A stretch of DNA of 64,000 bases from Flaccisagitta enflata. Lineage: Eukaryota; Chaetognatha; Sagittoidea; Aphragmophora. The stretch spans positions 1,116,001-1,180,000 of the forward strand of contig OZ231126.1 in NCBI GenBank assembly GCA_965153355.1, given 5' to 3'. Positions 29,522-44,069 of this stretch are shown one piece after another. Position 1 is the first letter of the stretch; each line of letters starts with the position of its first letter. The notes under the pieces are model-generated. The model made no database searches and was not told the DNA's origin. It saw nothing but the letters and a program-made list of their open reading frames with translations. Position numbers and translations under genes: made by a program.

Positions 29522-32190
29522 GGGAAGACGATCACGATGGCGATGACAATGACGATGATGATGGCAATGACGATGATAATGACGATGATGATGGCGACGA
29601 CGATGATGATGGCGATGATGTTGGCGCGGACGATGATAACAACGATGACAAATGACGATTGTAATGACGAAAATGACGATAATGATGAAATGAAATGGCG
29701 ACGATGACGAATAATGACGATGATGACGTGAAAAATGATGAAAAATGACGATGATGCGCTTACGATGATGAATAACAGATGACCTTATGACGTTGACACG
29801 ATGAAAATGAGTAACAATGGCGATCACGATGGCGATGACAATGACGATGATGATGGCAATGACGATGATAATGACGATGATGATGGCGACGACGATGATG
29901 ATGGCGATGATGTTGGCGCGGACGATGATAACAACGATGACAAATGACGTTGACAGTGGTGATAACAATGGCGATAACGATGACGATAATGACGATGATG
30001 ATGGCGATGACGATGATAATGACGATGATGATGGCGACGACGATGATGATAGCGATGACGTTGGCGCGGACGATGATAACAACGATGACAAATGACGTTG
30101 ACACTGATGATAACAATGGCGATAACGATGACAATGATAATGACGATGATGATGGCGATGACGATGATAATGACGATGATGATGGCGACGACGATGATGA
30201 TGGCGATGACGTTGGCGCGGACGATGATAACAACGATGACAAATGACGTTGACAGTGGTGATAACAATGGCGATAAAGATGACGATAATGACGATGATGT
30301 TGGCGATTACGATGATAATGACGATGATGATGGCGACGACGATGATGATAGCGATGACGTTGGCGCGGACGATGATAACAACGATGACAAATGGCGTTGA
30401 CAGTGGTGATAACAATGGCGATAACGATGACGATAATGACGATGATGATGGCGATGACGATGATAATGACGATGATGATGGCGACGACGATGATGATGGC
30501 GATGATGTTGGCGCGGACGATGATAACAACGATGACAAATGACGTTGACAGTGGTGATAACAATGGCGATAACGATGACGATAATGACGATGATGATGGC
30601 GATGACAATGATAATGACGATGATGATGGCGACGACGATGATGATAGCGATGACGTTGGCGCGGACGATGATAACAACGATGACAAATGACGTTGACACT
30701 GATGATAACAATGGCGATAACGATGACAATGATAATGACGATGATGATGGCGATGACGATGATAATGACGATGTTGATGGCGACGACGATGATGATGGCG
30801 ATGACGTTGGCGCGGACGATGATAACAACGATGACAAATGACGTTGACAGTGGGGATAACAATGGCGATAACGATGACGATGATAATGACGATGATGATG
30901 GCGATGACGATGATGATGGCGATGACAATGACGAAGACAATGATAACAACAATGACAAATGACAATGATGATGGTGATGACAATGACGATGGCAATGACA
31001 TTGACGATGATGATGGCGATGACGATGATAACAACGATGACAAATAACGATGAAGGTGGTGATAACAATGGCGATAACGATGACAATGACGATGACAATG
31101 ACGATGATGATGGCGATGACGATGATGATGGCGATGACAATGGCAAAGACAATGATAACAACAATGACAAATGACGATGATGATGGTGATGACAATTACG
31201 ATGGCGATGACATTGACGATGATGATGGCGATGATGATGGCGATGATGATGATAACAACGATGACAAATGACGATGAAGGTGGTGATAACAATGGCGATA
31301 AGGATGACAATGACAATGACGATGATGATGGCGATGACGATGATGATGGCGATGACAATGGCGAAGACAATGATAACAACATTGACAAATGACGATGATG
31401 ATGGTGATGACAATGACGATGGCGATGATGATGGCGATGATGATGATAACAACGATGACAAATGACGATGAAGGTGATGATAACAATGGCGATAACGATG
31501 ACGATGACAATGACGATGATGATGGCGATGACGATGATGATGGCGATGACAATGGCGAAGACAATGATAACAACAATGACAAATGACGATGATGATGGTG
31601 ATGACAATGACGATGGCGATGACATTGACGATGATGATGGCGATGATGATGGCGATGATGATGATAACAACGATGACAAATGACGATGAAGGTGGTGATA
31701 ACAATGGCGATAACGATGACGATGACAATGACGATGATGATGGCGATGACGATGATGATGGCGAAGACGATGATAACAACGATGACAAATGACGATGATG
31801 GTGGTGATAACGATGACGATGACGATGACAATGACGATGATGATGGCGATGACGATGATGATGGCGAAGACGATGATAACAACGATGACAAATGACGATG
31901 ATGGTGGTGATAACGATGACGATGACGATGACAATGACGATGATGATGGCGATGACGATGATGATGGCGATGACAATGGCGAAGACAATGATAACAACAA
32001 TGACAAATGACGATGATGATGGTGATGACAATGACGATGGCGATGACATTGACGATGATGATGGCGATGATGATGGCGATGATGATGGCGATGATGATGA
32101 TAACAACGATGACAAATGACGATGACGGTGGTGATAACAATGGCGATAACAATGGCGATAACGATGACGATGATGATGATGATAACTTTA
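29522..32190. repeat. GAT/GAC satellite with a 148-bp higher-order unit
   Basis: 2.7 kb built from GATGAC, GATGAT, GGCGAT and AATGAC. From about 29820 to 30840 the block with 'gttggcgcggacgatgataa', 'caacgatgacaaatgacgtt', 'gacagtggtgataacaatgg' repeats about every 148-150 bp. From 30900 to 32150 the unit is about 105-230 bp, marked by 'aacaatgacaaatgacgatg'. All three minus-strand frames are open over long stretches (up to 824 codons), giving cycles of Ser/Pro, His/Arg and Ile/Val runs. This is expected from a stop-poor repeat and is not gene evidence. Confidence 0.93.
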
Positions 32191-32312
32191 ATGATGATGA
32201 AGGGCACGATCTTGTCTAGGTCTTGTTTTAACATTTACAGTTGTGGTCAACAGACAACACGATATCAACAACGATCCTGATTGTATCTGAGGATAAATTG
32301 GTCAACTCAATA

Positions 32313-32465
32313 ACGATAGAAAACAAGGCTGGATACACGGCAATCCAGTCGCGGACGGCAGTAATGCAAAAACCGCTTGGAATTCAAAAATGTGACGGAC
32401 CTACCGACCTACCGACATACCGACCGACACGGCAAGGTGTAGAGTCGCGTGTCCGCTACTCAAAA
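32313..32465. mobile_element. Dispersed hairpin-ended repeat, divergent copy
   Basis: 'caaggctggatacacggcaa', 'cagtcgcggacgg', 'gacctaccgacctaccgaca' and 'gtagagtcgcgtgtccgcta' give the family order in plus orientation. Confidence 0.65.
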
Positions 32466-32469
32466 ACGC

Positions 32470-32880
<411 letters not shown>

Positions 32881-32978
32881 ATTTCTGCTTGATCCAGATT
32901 TGTAGAGTTTTTGAAGCTCTTCAAAATGCTCATGGATTCTAAGTTAAAAGTATGTACAGTTTTTAGTCAATCATGAAC

Positions 32979-33180
32979 AAGGCCGGATACACGGCCATCA
33001 GTTGCGGACGGGTGGGCAGGGGCGGAAATGCAACTGTCCGCAACTAGAAATGTTCTAAAACGCTCATTTCCTCACTTTTCGACTCGTGTCCACGGTCCAA
33101 AGGACCGACGGACCGACCGACGGACCAACGGACCGACGGACGGACAAAGCCTCTTTTAGAGTTGCGTGTCCGCAACTAAA
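32979..33180. mobile_element. Dispersed hairpin-ended repeat, good copy
   Basis: Begins AAGGCCGGATACACGGCCAT and ends GAGTTGCGTGTCCGCAACTAAA, with 'gggtgggcaggggcgg' and GACCGACGGACC repeats between. The terminal hairpin arms are AGTTGCG/CGCAACT. A 3' half copy follows at 33181-33330. Confidence 0.8.
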
Positions 33181-33351
33181 AACTGAGCGTCCGGTTTTTA
33201 TTTTTGCCATTGTTATTCAATGACAACTGCAGCATCGTAAATGCGCGTTTCTCGCGCTTTCAACTCGAGCGTGACGGACGGACGGACGGACGGACAAAGC
33301 CTCTTATAGCGTTGCGTGTCCGCAACTAAAAAAAACGCCCCAGAAGCAATT

Positions 33352-33945
<594 letters not shown>

Positions 33946-34228
33946 TAGCATCCCGCAGTTACGGGTCTCAAGCGACTTTCAATTTATCACCAATGTTGGA
34001 TTATCATTTTTGCTAGAACTATAGAGGGCCATGACATAACTTAAGCAACAAATCCTTTACAATGAATGATTAACACTTATAAACACTTAAAAAAAAAAAA
34101 AAAAAAAAAACAGGAATTGTTTTTTTTTAACTGAAGTCTCATGTCCTTCAGCAGGATCCCGTATTAGTCATACTTTCCTTTACTCTCGAAATTCATTATA
34201 ATGGGATCCAACTGTATATGACTATATA

Positions 34229-34639
34229 CTACGCGAATCAAAAAAAAAGCCGCACTTTTAAATGGCAATTTATCATATCAAACTTCAAAATAATCAAATA
34301 AAATCTTAGACCATTTTGAAGATCTCAAAAAGATCTTTCATTTGGCTCCAATCTGGCATTTCTAGCTTTATTCGTTTAGAAATGGCATAAAAAAGAGTAA
34401 AAACATTGCCACTTTCAGTTTTGCAGTCCTATTGAAAAATGAGCATTTTTGCAAAAGAGAGGTTTACTTTGGCAAGCTCTATCTCCTAAACGGTTTGAGA
34501 TACAGACCTGGGATTGGTCTAGAATGAAAGAAAATTCAAAAATCTTTGAAATCAATTGAACAAAAAAATTTTGAATTGATTTCTTGTGTCTCTTCCACTT
34601 AGCTACAAAAGGGTGCGGCTTTTTTTTTGATTCGCGTAG
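34229..34639. mobile_element. MITE, 411 bp, TA target duplication
   Basis: Inverted ends CTACGCGAATCAAAAAAAAA + GCCGCAC at the left and its mirror at the right, with TA on both sides (34227-34228 and 34640-34641). The interior is non-coding with an 'aaatggca' motif. Typical of a mariner-type non-autonomous element. Confidence 0.9.
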
Positions 34640-34805
34640 TATGTCACGTTTTCGATTATCGATCGAAATGTCAGATTGACCCGTACTTCGAGACGAGTAC
34701 AACGACCTTGAGTGTAATTCGTCTTCCTTTGCCGATTGGTCGATAGACGACGGGCAAAAGGAGTGGATGAGAAATGTGAAATATTTCATACCGGGTGGAC
34801 ATAAA

Positions 34806-34948
34806 AAAGGCCGGATACACGGCAGCATTAGTCGCCGACGGGTGGGCAGGAGCGGAAAACCTTGAAAGTGACTTTGATACGGACCGACGGACGGACCAAC
34901 GGACGGACAAGAAAGTGGCTTATAGAGTCACGTGTCCGCGACTAAAAA
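34806..34948. mobile_element. Dispersed hairpin-ended repeat
   Basis: AAGGCCGGATACACGGCAGC to GAGTCACGTGTCCGCGACTAAAA. One arm has a mismatch (AGTCACG against CGCGACT). Confidence 0.8.
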
Positions 34949-34949
34949 A

Positions 34950-36780
34950 GTAGCTCTGTATCTAGATAATGCAAAAACTGTGTTAACATTTAGTAACCAT
35001 ATGCAATAGTACCTGTTATAGTCTGTACATATGACTTAAACACACGTATTCAAAGTGTGAATGATCACCAAATTTTTTTTTCATTTTTGCCTATCTTTAA
35101 TAAAAAAAAGTTATCAATTATAACTGCTTTTTTGGATGTATATTTGATCATTTATTTCAAAATTCCTGTTTTTTATACTTTTCTAAGCCCTAATCTTACT
35201 CAAATACCTTTCCTTCAAAGTAAACTTAGTAGAAAACACTGTTTTTTGGTCAAATTTCAATAAAATCTTTTAATCGGACCATAGTTCACTTCAGTTTTTT
35301 TAATCATAATTTGAAAAATATTGATCTTCATAATAAAACATATAGGCCAATTTTCATTTAAGAGAAATTTAAAAAGCAACACTAAAAAAATGAAAAGCTA
35401 CTTTTCAGTCATTTTTCCTGCGCTTTTTGTGTGGCATCCCAATTTCGAAATGGCCCCAAGCAAAAAAATTGTAGATTGGTAAGTTTTAGAAATCTGATAT
35501 TCAAAATGAATTTACTCGCGATAAGGATTTTAACGTTCAAACTTCAAATCATTGTAAATTAAAAACAGTTAAAGATGTTTTTGAGCCGATTCTTTCTAAC
35601 ACCACTCAAATGATAGATGTTTTCAGGGCATCCAACCCTTATCCACACCTCAACCCTTACCCCACACACAAACAGAATCTAAAATGTTCGTTATTCCACT
35701 TTTCGGCTCGATCATCACAGATGGATGAACCGATGGACCAAAGGACCGACGGACAAAGCCCCATACTCGCACAGAGTTGCTTATCCGCATTTAAGATGTG
35801 ACGATTGTGCGATTTTTGTGTTATGGTCCCTTTCCTTTTCCAAATGTCCATGATAACCATTTCCCAAAAACGGCATCCCCAAAAAATGACTATGATTGTT
35901 CTTAGTCGATTTCATCTTTTTACCGGCCAAAATGCGTCAAAGCTATGTGCCATTTTGGGGGTCATGGTCACTAACCATAATGTTACAGACGGCAATCGCA
36001 TCTGATCATTAAGGCCCTTATACACATTGATGTATAGGATTGCGATAAAAAAGCTTACCGTTGCCGGGCGCAGGCTTTTAGCTTATTATGATCGTTGACA
36101 TGGTTCCTCTTGTCTTAAAACCAGTGAAAAAAAACATCAAACAAAAAGAATGAGAAAAAGAATTAAAACAGAATACAAAGAAAAAAAGATTAGAATTGAT
36201 AAACAGCAGTCAGGAAGCGGCGTTTAACTAAGCGGCAAATGTACAAGAGTGGGACATGATTAAGATATTGTGTCATGTTAAATAGACGATTATATATCGA
36301 TGTGATATCATTCTTTTGCATGATAAAAGTTCAAGGTCAGAACTATCATGGGCTTGTGATTTGGCATGAGAACTAAGGTCATGCAGTTAAAAATGCATCG
36401 TTTATAATTTGAGCTAAATTTACAACAAATCAAAATATTCCAAGGTTTTGAGACTCAAAACGCTCATCAAATAATGCTTTTAAAGCAAGTTCGCTGGTGC
36501 CATAACAAGTTTTAAAAACAGACTGGCAAACAGATTGACAAGCCAAAAAATCTGGAGAGATGATTAAAACTAGGACCAGATTTAGCCGGGTTTGCTCGGA
36601 AGGTATTATACATGTGAGTATAAAATTTGTTTGATTATTATACAAAGAGGGCAAGAGATGTTCCATAGATGCGTCCATTGTCAAACAAAGACATTTCAAG
36701 TTTTAGAAAGATCAAACCATAACTAAATGAGGGATAACATTCAAAAATAACGTTTTTCGGTTTTGTTGAAGATAGAGTGC
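34950..36780. other. No gene recognised
   Basis: AT-rich sequence. A partial hairpin-family copy lies at about 35630-35800 ('gatggatgaaccgatggacc', 'ttgcttatccgcatttaaga'). The remainder shows neither an exon nor a repeat I can support. Confidence 0.4.
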
Positions 36781-36833
36781 TAAGAAGCAAGCACAATTGA
36801 AAGAACATGAAACTCGTGGAAAAGGTAGAGAGT

Positions 36834-37074
<241 letters not shown>

Positions 37075-37825
37075 TCCTCGTCTTTTCGTTTTCACCGCTG
37101 CTTCATATGCTGGACCGTAGATCATTTTAAGGGGGCATCCTCTGAATCACGAAATTCGTGCTTAAGTTAGAAGTATTTCCACTGAAGCACACCCTAGTGC
37201 TTCAGTGGAATGAAGAATAACTGGTGCCATTTGCAATTCGAGCTTCGGTGGAATTGGAAGTAACTTATTTTTTCACAATAAAAAAGATAGAGAAAGTTTA
37301 ATGCTTATTTGAAGGAATCAAAAATCCCCTCTTTTCTTTCCATCTCTCTCTATGTCTCCTCTATTTCTTTTCATCTCTCCTTTTTTGTCCTTGAGAATTT
37401 TGATATCTAAAAAAGAACATTTTTTTAAATTTGCTTAGTTTTCATTATTTTGAAAAAAATAAAGGCATGTAAGAAAACTTAAAAAAAAAAAAAATTGAGG
37501 AAGAATGAGTTTAGGAAAAGATTTTATGATAAAAGAGAAAGAAAAATTGAAATAGAAAAAAATTAAGATATTCATAGAAGATACTTTAGAAAGAAAAGGA
37601 AAAAAAAAATTCTGAATTAAAAGAAATCAAATAAGTTTCTTTATCTACTGAAATATTTGCAACCAATCAAAAAAAATCTTAATAACTTCTCATTTCATTG
37701 CAAGATGAAAAATGATCAATTGCAGTATAAAAAGATGTCAAGAGTCAATCCACTGAAGCACGAATTCTAATGGGCCTTAACTGGCCTAATTTCCAGCCCA
37801 GTTTTCGTGATTCAATGGATAAGCC

Positions 37826-37992
<167 letters not shown>

Positions 37993-38260
37993 AATTTGAG
38001 GCTTGAGAGGGCTGATTGGGAGTCTGAACATGCTAGAAGGCTGATTTGAGGCCATAGAAGGCAGGTTTGAGGCCTGAGAGGCCTGATTTGAATTGTACGT
38101 AAAATCAGAGAAAAATTCGACTGCGCCAAATGAGCTAGAAGAGCTAAAATACTCAAAATCACTCACCCAGATGACCAGCTATGCTCACTCACACGCTTTC
38201 TTGTATTTGCATACTCAGACCCGTATCGAAACATTCATTTTTCCCATTTAAGATAGAAAC

Positions 38261-38500
38261 AAGGCCGGATACACGGCTACCCCAGTCGCGTGCCGGTGGG
38301 CAGGGGCTATATTTGAGGTCACTTGATTATTTAGGCAGGAGCAGTGAGGCCAAAGACCGCAAAAACCCAAAGAAAGTAAAGTGTGACGGACCGAAGGACC
38401 GACGGACCGACGGACCGATGGACCAACGGACCGATGGACGAACGGACCGATGGACGGACCAACAAAACGGGGTGTAGAGTTGTCTAGCACGCAACTAAAA
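38261..38500. mobile_element. Dispersed hairpin-ended repeat, full copy
   Basis: AAGGCCGGATACACGGCTAC, CCCAGTCGCGTG, GGTGGGCAGGGGC, about 90 bp of GACCGACGGACC repeats, GTAGAGTTG, and the end CACGCAACTAAAA. Nearly identical in order to 62590-62814. Confidence 0.85.
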
Positions 38501-39080
38501 ACATGTATGGAGGTGACCAAAAAATCATATTTGTTATTGGCGGAATTCTGTTGAAGTAAATAAAGTGGAAAAAAGAAACAAGTTAAAGGGACAATGGATT
38601 TGTATCCCTTAATAGCGGAATTCCTTTAGTGGCGGGTCCAATAGAACGGGTTCAACTGTATTTCTTGACTATCTTACCACCCTCATTGTTTATTCTACTG
38701 CGGTGAATACCCGGAAATCAACTGTATTATCTTACTCAAAATGAGAGTCCGGCATCTTTTCTTTAATTATGGCTAAATTATCAAATAAGATATATAAGAA
38801 TTGGTGACCCTTAGTAAGCCCTGTAAGAATGTGATCAAATGCCACAAAGCAGAGCTCTGTAGCTCAATTCTTTCAGATTTTACTACAGAAAAAGTAAAAT
38901 GATTCACTTTGATCTACTAGGTAAAGTTATTTTTTTGAAATTTTTGCATTTTCATATGGGTATATCCAACACACATCAATCATAGAAGGTTAGAAAAATC
39001 GGTGACCAATGTAAAGAGCTTCAAAAAGCCACCAAGCAGAGCTCATTTGCTCGGATTGTTTAGATTTTACAGAAAAACTA

Positions 39081-39856
39081 CAGGGTGTTTCAAGTGAGTT
39101 GCAACATAAAGAATCAACATATCTCTGCTCCTAGGAGCTCAAATCAATTTCTGAAAAAAGTTCTTCAGAGATCTTGGTCTTCAGTTTTGGCATGCAAAAT
39201 TTCATGATAATCGAATAACTTGTCTAGACGCCACATATCTGAGAACAATACATGCGATTTCTGTCCTTATCAATTTTCATCTTTTTACTTCCTACTGTAC
39301 TTGGAAGTAGCTCTCTTTAACTGGTTGCCATTTTTTAACGAATTGAGCTAGAACCCTGGGATTGGTCTCAAATGACAGATAATTTGTCATAGATTTCAGA
39401 TCTCTTTAAAAATTTGGTAGGTTTTCCATATTTAAGAAAAATTTGATTGACCTTTTCAAAAATTGCAAAAAATGTTTTGATGATGTTTGACCAAAATCAT
39501 CAAAAAAGATATTAAATATTCAAACTTTCCCTGATTTCAAAGCAGATGAGCAATCTATGTTAAATTATCTTTCATTTGAGACCAATCCCAGGGTTCTAGC
39601 TCAATTTGTTTAAAAATGGCAAGCACTTAAAGTACGCTACTGCTAGGTACATTTATAAAAAAAATGATTTCTCACTGGAAATGACTGTTTTTTTGATTTT
39701 ATACTGACACACATCTATCAATCACTTAAAGATGAGGTTTGGTGTCAAAAAACTGAAGACCAAGATCTTTATAGAACTTTTTTCAGAAATTGATTTGAGT
39801 TCCTAGAAGCAGAGATATGTCGATTCTTTATATTGCAACTCACTTGAAACACCCTG
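39081..39856. mobile_element. MITE, 776 bp, CAGGGTGTTTCA ends, TA target duplication
   Basis: CAGGGTGTTTCAAGTGAGTT at the left is mirrored at the right. The arms are about 110 bp ('ctcaaatcaatttctgaaaa' on the left, its mirror on the right). TA lies on both sides (39079-39080, 39857-39858). The same outer 12 bp as the 5.2-kb element at 8262 place them in one family. Confidence 0.9.
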
Positions 39857-39859
39857 TAG

Positions 39860-40670
39860 TGAAAAGTTTACCCTAGAATCAGTCAAAAACAGGTAAAGAA
39901 GTTGTGAAACAAGGCGTACGCAAATCAATGGTACAGTTACAAGAGGCCATAACGGTCACTGTAAAAGCAAAAGTTACTGCCATAACACGCAGAAATAAAC
40001 TTTTATCAAAAAAGAACAGGTTTAATTAATCAATATTTAAGAAGAAATGACTTATTTCTATGACAAGGATACTTAATTTGAGTAAGATAGTACTTTAAGA
40101 AAACGATTGTTTACCATTTTAATTTGATGACCTTCTCAGAAAGAGTTGTTATCCTTTGACTTATGTGTAGTTTATGCAAGTTGGAATAGAAGCGACTGTT
40201 TTTCCTTTCTTTTGTTTATTTGTTGAAAAAAAATGAGCAGGACGAAGGCAGAGAAAATACTAGTAGGTCCTATTTCCAGAACAATCTTCTTGGGATAAAA
40301 ATAGACTACACAAATCAATTCTTAACTAATCAAATCTTGTTTACGTTTTTTATGTCTAACATAATTGCTTGCGGAGCTCCTTGGCGGTCTTAACGGGGAA
40401 TTTTTACTCATCATCTTTCTAAGAAAAGATTGAAGGCAACTACATCTTGGTTTGTGCCCTTTTCTCTTTTCTCTTCCTTCCCATGCTCCTTCAAACGTAA
40501 ATGAAGGAAGATTTCAGCGACAAACAAAGGTTTAAAGATTATAAAGAATAAAACATATTTAATCTCTCTAGCTTTTGCTTAAATCCTACATAAAGATAAA
40601 ACATAAACAAGACCAAGTGAAGGCCAATAAGTGCGCCTAGCTTGATTAAGAATGAACGTTTTTGAATGAA
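39860..40670. other. No gene recognised
   Basis: AT-rich sequence without exons or repeats I can support. Confidence 0.4.
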
Positions 40671-40673
40671 CGT

Positions 40674-40772
40674 TTTTGAATGAATAAATAAATGAATGAA
40701 TAAATAAATGAATGAATGAATGAATGAATAAGTGAATAAATGAATGAATGAATGAATGAATGAATGAAAATG
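40674..40772. repeat. (GAAT)n microsatellite with adjacent CCGACCAA tract
   Basis: GAATGAATAAATAAAT-type tract, then at 40850-40895 a (CCGACCAA)n run from the hairpin-family interior. Confidence 0.9.
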
Positions 40773-41507
40773 AATGTGGTAAAGTATGAGAGGTGATAGG
40801 AATTACGAAATACATCAGAATGAGCCGGTTTGCGTAATTCAAACGTTTGCGTGACCGACCAACCAACCGACCGACCAACCGACCAACCGACCAATGGACA
40901 TGACCTCTTGTAGAAGTGCGAGGACGCACTCAATAAGAAACAAACACAGGAAAATTGTAATACAAAAAAACATCAGTTTTTACTCTGCAAGACTTGGTCA
41001 GCTTGGAATCCAGGGTTTTTCGCATCTTTGAAAACAAGCCCAAGAGGGCAACAGTCGCGTGCGTCTGGAAACAAAAAAAAAAAAACAGAACAAACGAACA
41101 AGGAAAATAATTAAAAAAAAGAAAAAAGCAGGAAACAGCAGTTAGGAAGCGACGTTACACTAAGCAACAAATGTACAACAGTAGGATTTAACATAAATAT
41201 CGTTTCATACCAGGCTTCCTCACCTATCAGCGTCAGAACGGCAACATGTGATATAATTCGTTATCATGCGTATGACTATGAGGGGGGAAAACAACAGCAA
41301 GCTTTGTACACTGTGATTCATTTGGTTTGTTGATGCCAGACGCAATGTTGGTTTTAAATGATAGATATCGTTAAGAGGTGGCAAAAATGGAAATTCGCCT
41401 ATAGTGGAAAGAATTTGTTGGTCCCTTGATATCAGATATTGGAGCACCACTGTGTACAGTTCAGTCTCTTATCAAATAGTCAAATATCTTTTTTTTTAAG
41501 GGTTTCA

Positions 41508-41635
41508 AAAACAAGGCCGGATACACGGCAAGACAGTCGCTGACGATTGTACCGGGCCGTAATGCAATAATCGCTCGGAGTTCGACAAAATCCGTAACCT
41601 ACCGACCGACACGGCAAGGTCCGCGACTAGAAAAA
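41508..41635. mobile_element. Dispersed hairpin-ended repeat, short copy
   Basis: 'caaggccggatacacggcaa', 'gacagtcgctgacgattgta', 'acctaccgaccgacacggca' and 'aggtccgcgactagaaa'. The tandem part is reduced. Confidence 0.7.
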
Positions 41636-41730
41636 AAATAATAATGAAGCATTTTCAGATTTTTGCTAGTAAACTAAAATTTGTGCTCCGTTTTGCCAAT
41701 TTACATGCCGAAAAAATGTTGTGCGCTTTT

Positions 41731-41905
41731 TAGTCGCGTGCTACGCGACTCTACACCCGTCGATAGGTCGGTTGGTCCCTGTTTACTTTTTTGGCGTTTT
41801 TGAGCGTTTTGAGCTCACGGCTCAAGCTCAAATGCTCCTGTGACCTTCTCCGTCACTGCCCCTGCCCAGCCGCACGCAGTTAGGGTAGCCGTGTGTCCGG
41901 CCTTC
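41731..41905. mobile_element. Dispersed hairpin-ended repeat, reversed copy
   Basis: Begins TAGTCGCGTGCTACGCGACT, an 8-bp-arm hairpin, then 'ctacacccgtcgataggtcg', a short GGTC run, 'actgcccctgcccagccgca' and 'gtagccgtgtgtccggcctt'. Confidence 0.85.
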
Positions 41906-41909
41906 TTTA

Positions 41910-43060
41910 TCCCCAAAAAAGCTTTTTTATGATAACAGTGCTATGAAATGCCAAAATCATGCATTGTTTTTACTACATTCTTAGCATCTATTCATTCATT
42001 AAAGACCTCCGTCACCATTAGTACGGTCTAATTAGCAAACAAAAGCTTCAAAAATTGATAAAGTTGGGGATTACATGTTAGTAACCTGTGAAGACAAGTT
42101 TATTTGACCAGAAAATAATCTATATGTGACTCGATATCAATTATCGTTTCGGACGACTCCCACCCCACTCCCAAACATTCGCAAAATGTTTCTAAAACGC
42201 TCGTTTTTCCACTTTTCAACTCGATCATTATGGACGGACCGACGGACCGATGGACATGCAATTTGATGATATTGAAATGGCTTTCAGATTGATCTAAGCA
42301 AAACCTTTTTTTTTTAAGGCAAAAACTACAATATGCAACTGAGTTTTTGGACGTATTGTCATTTTTTGCCTTCATAAGAATTTTAGCTTCAATCTTTTTC
42401 AAAACTATTCTAATGGCCGCAAAATATCATATTCAGACTATTTTCCCATAAAGATCAATTTTTTTTAGATTTTGGCTGTCATAGAATTTCACAATTTTCC
42501 TATTTCTGAAGCATTTTTTGGCTAATTTGACCATTTTAATGGTGATGTAGGTCGATTAATTTTTAGAATGTTGCAAAGATAAAGCAATACTATTTGTTCT
42601 TTTTGAAAAATTTCAAAGATTTGGGTATATCATGGTAATATTTGTAAAGAATGGTAAATTGTCATAACGGCGGTAACCAGGCTTTTCGGAGCGAAAATTT
42701 CAGTATATATGCAATAATTCTTTTGCGCATTTTCACCTATTTGACATTTGCCCGAGTAAGTGTGACTGGTGGACCAACAGACCAACGGACCAAGTGACGC
42801 GACTAAGATATACCAGGGGAAAAATTATTGGAAAATAGACAAAAACAAGGCCGGATACATGGTGTAAAGTCGCGTGTCGGCGATTAAAAATTTCTATTTT
42901 TTCTCTACATTTCAGTCACAAACAAAAAGATTTGATGATGCATACCCAAAAAAAACTTATCAAAATAGGATGTAGTTAAAAATGCTGCTTAGAAATTATC
43001 TTCTGACATTCCAAAAACAGACGCAACAAAAAGAGAATTTAAACACGAAATGAAATAAGA
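41910..43060. other. No gene recognised
   Basis: AT-rich. Fragments of the hairpin family lie at about 42150-42255, 42765-42815 and 42845-42890. Confidence 0.45.
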
Positions 43061-43111
43061 ATCGTGGCGATGGGAAAGATAAACGAATTTTGCAGAGAAC
43101 TCTCAATGGGA

Positions 43112-43425
<314 letters not shown>

Positions 43426-43469
43426 TTCGTCTGCTCGTCCATTCGTCTTTGCGTCCATCTGTTTATCCG

Positions 43470-43725
43470 TTTCCGATTTTTAGTCACGTGCACGCAAATC
43501 TACAACCTTCTTCATCCGTCGACCCGTCTGTCCGTCAGTCCGTTTATCCGTACATCCGTCCATCAGTCCATCCATTGAACTTTTTGTTTTTTTTTTTTTT
43601 TTGCGTTTACAGGCGGTTGTTGCATTACTGCTCCCGTCCAAATACATGGTTAGCCTTTTTAATCAATGCATCTGCCCTCCAGCAAGCGACTTAGGCGGCT
43701 GTGTATCCGGCCTTGTTTTTTGATA
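43470..43725. mobile_element. Dispersed hairpin-ended repeat, reversed copy
   Basis: 'ttttagtcacgtgcacgcaa', 'cgtccatcagtccatccatt', 'attactgctcccgtccaaat' and 'ggctgtgtatccggccttgt'. A further 5' fragment in plus orientation is at 43952-44045 ('aacaaggccggatacacgac'). Confidence 0.7.
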
Positions 43726-44069
43726 CCCTTTTTTGAAATAGCTTGAAGTTACCATGAGCCCAAACTTGGTTCAGGGCTTGAATTCAGCTCCATACTGGCT
43801 GATGGTCATTTTCAATTTAGACGGGTTTTGCTATTAGAATTAGTGTATATGTTTAATGAGGGAATGTTTTTTATTTTCAAAATGGTGTCTCTTGAGTATG
43901 AAAAGAAAAAAGATCCTTGGAATCTATTTGATATCATTGCACATATTTTAACAAGGCCGGATACACGACCAAAAAGTAGTTGCTGGCGGGTGGGCAGGAG
44001 CAGTAATGCGGTGGGCAGGAACAGAATGGGGCAGGGCGGGGGCTGTTATGTTACAGGGCAAAAGATCCA

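Noticed and set aside
29387-32234. Minus-strand frames of 602 and 824 codons with His/Arg, Ile/Val and Ser/Pro runs
   Set aside because: They arise from a stop-poor GAT/GAC satellite. All frames are open, unit length shifts the frame, and no domain is visible.
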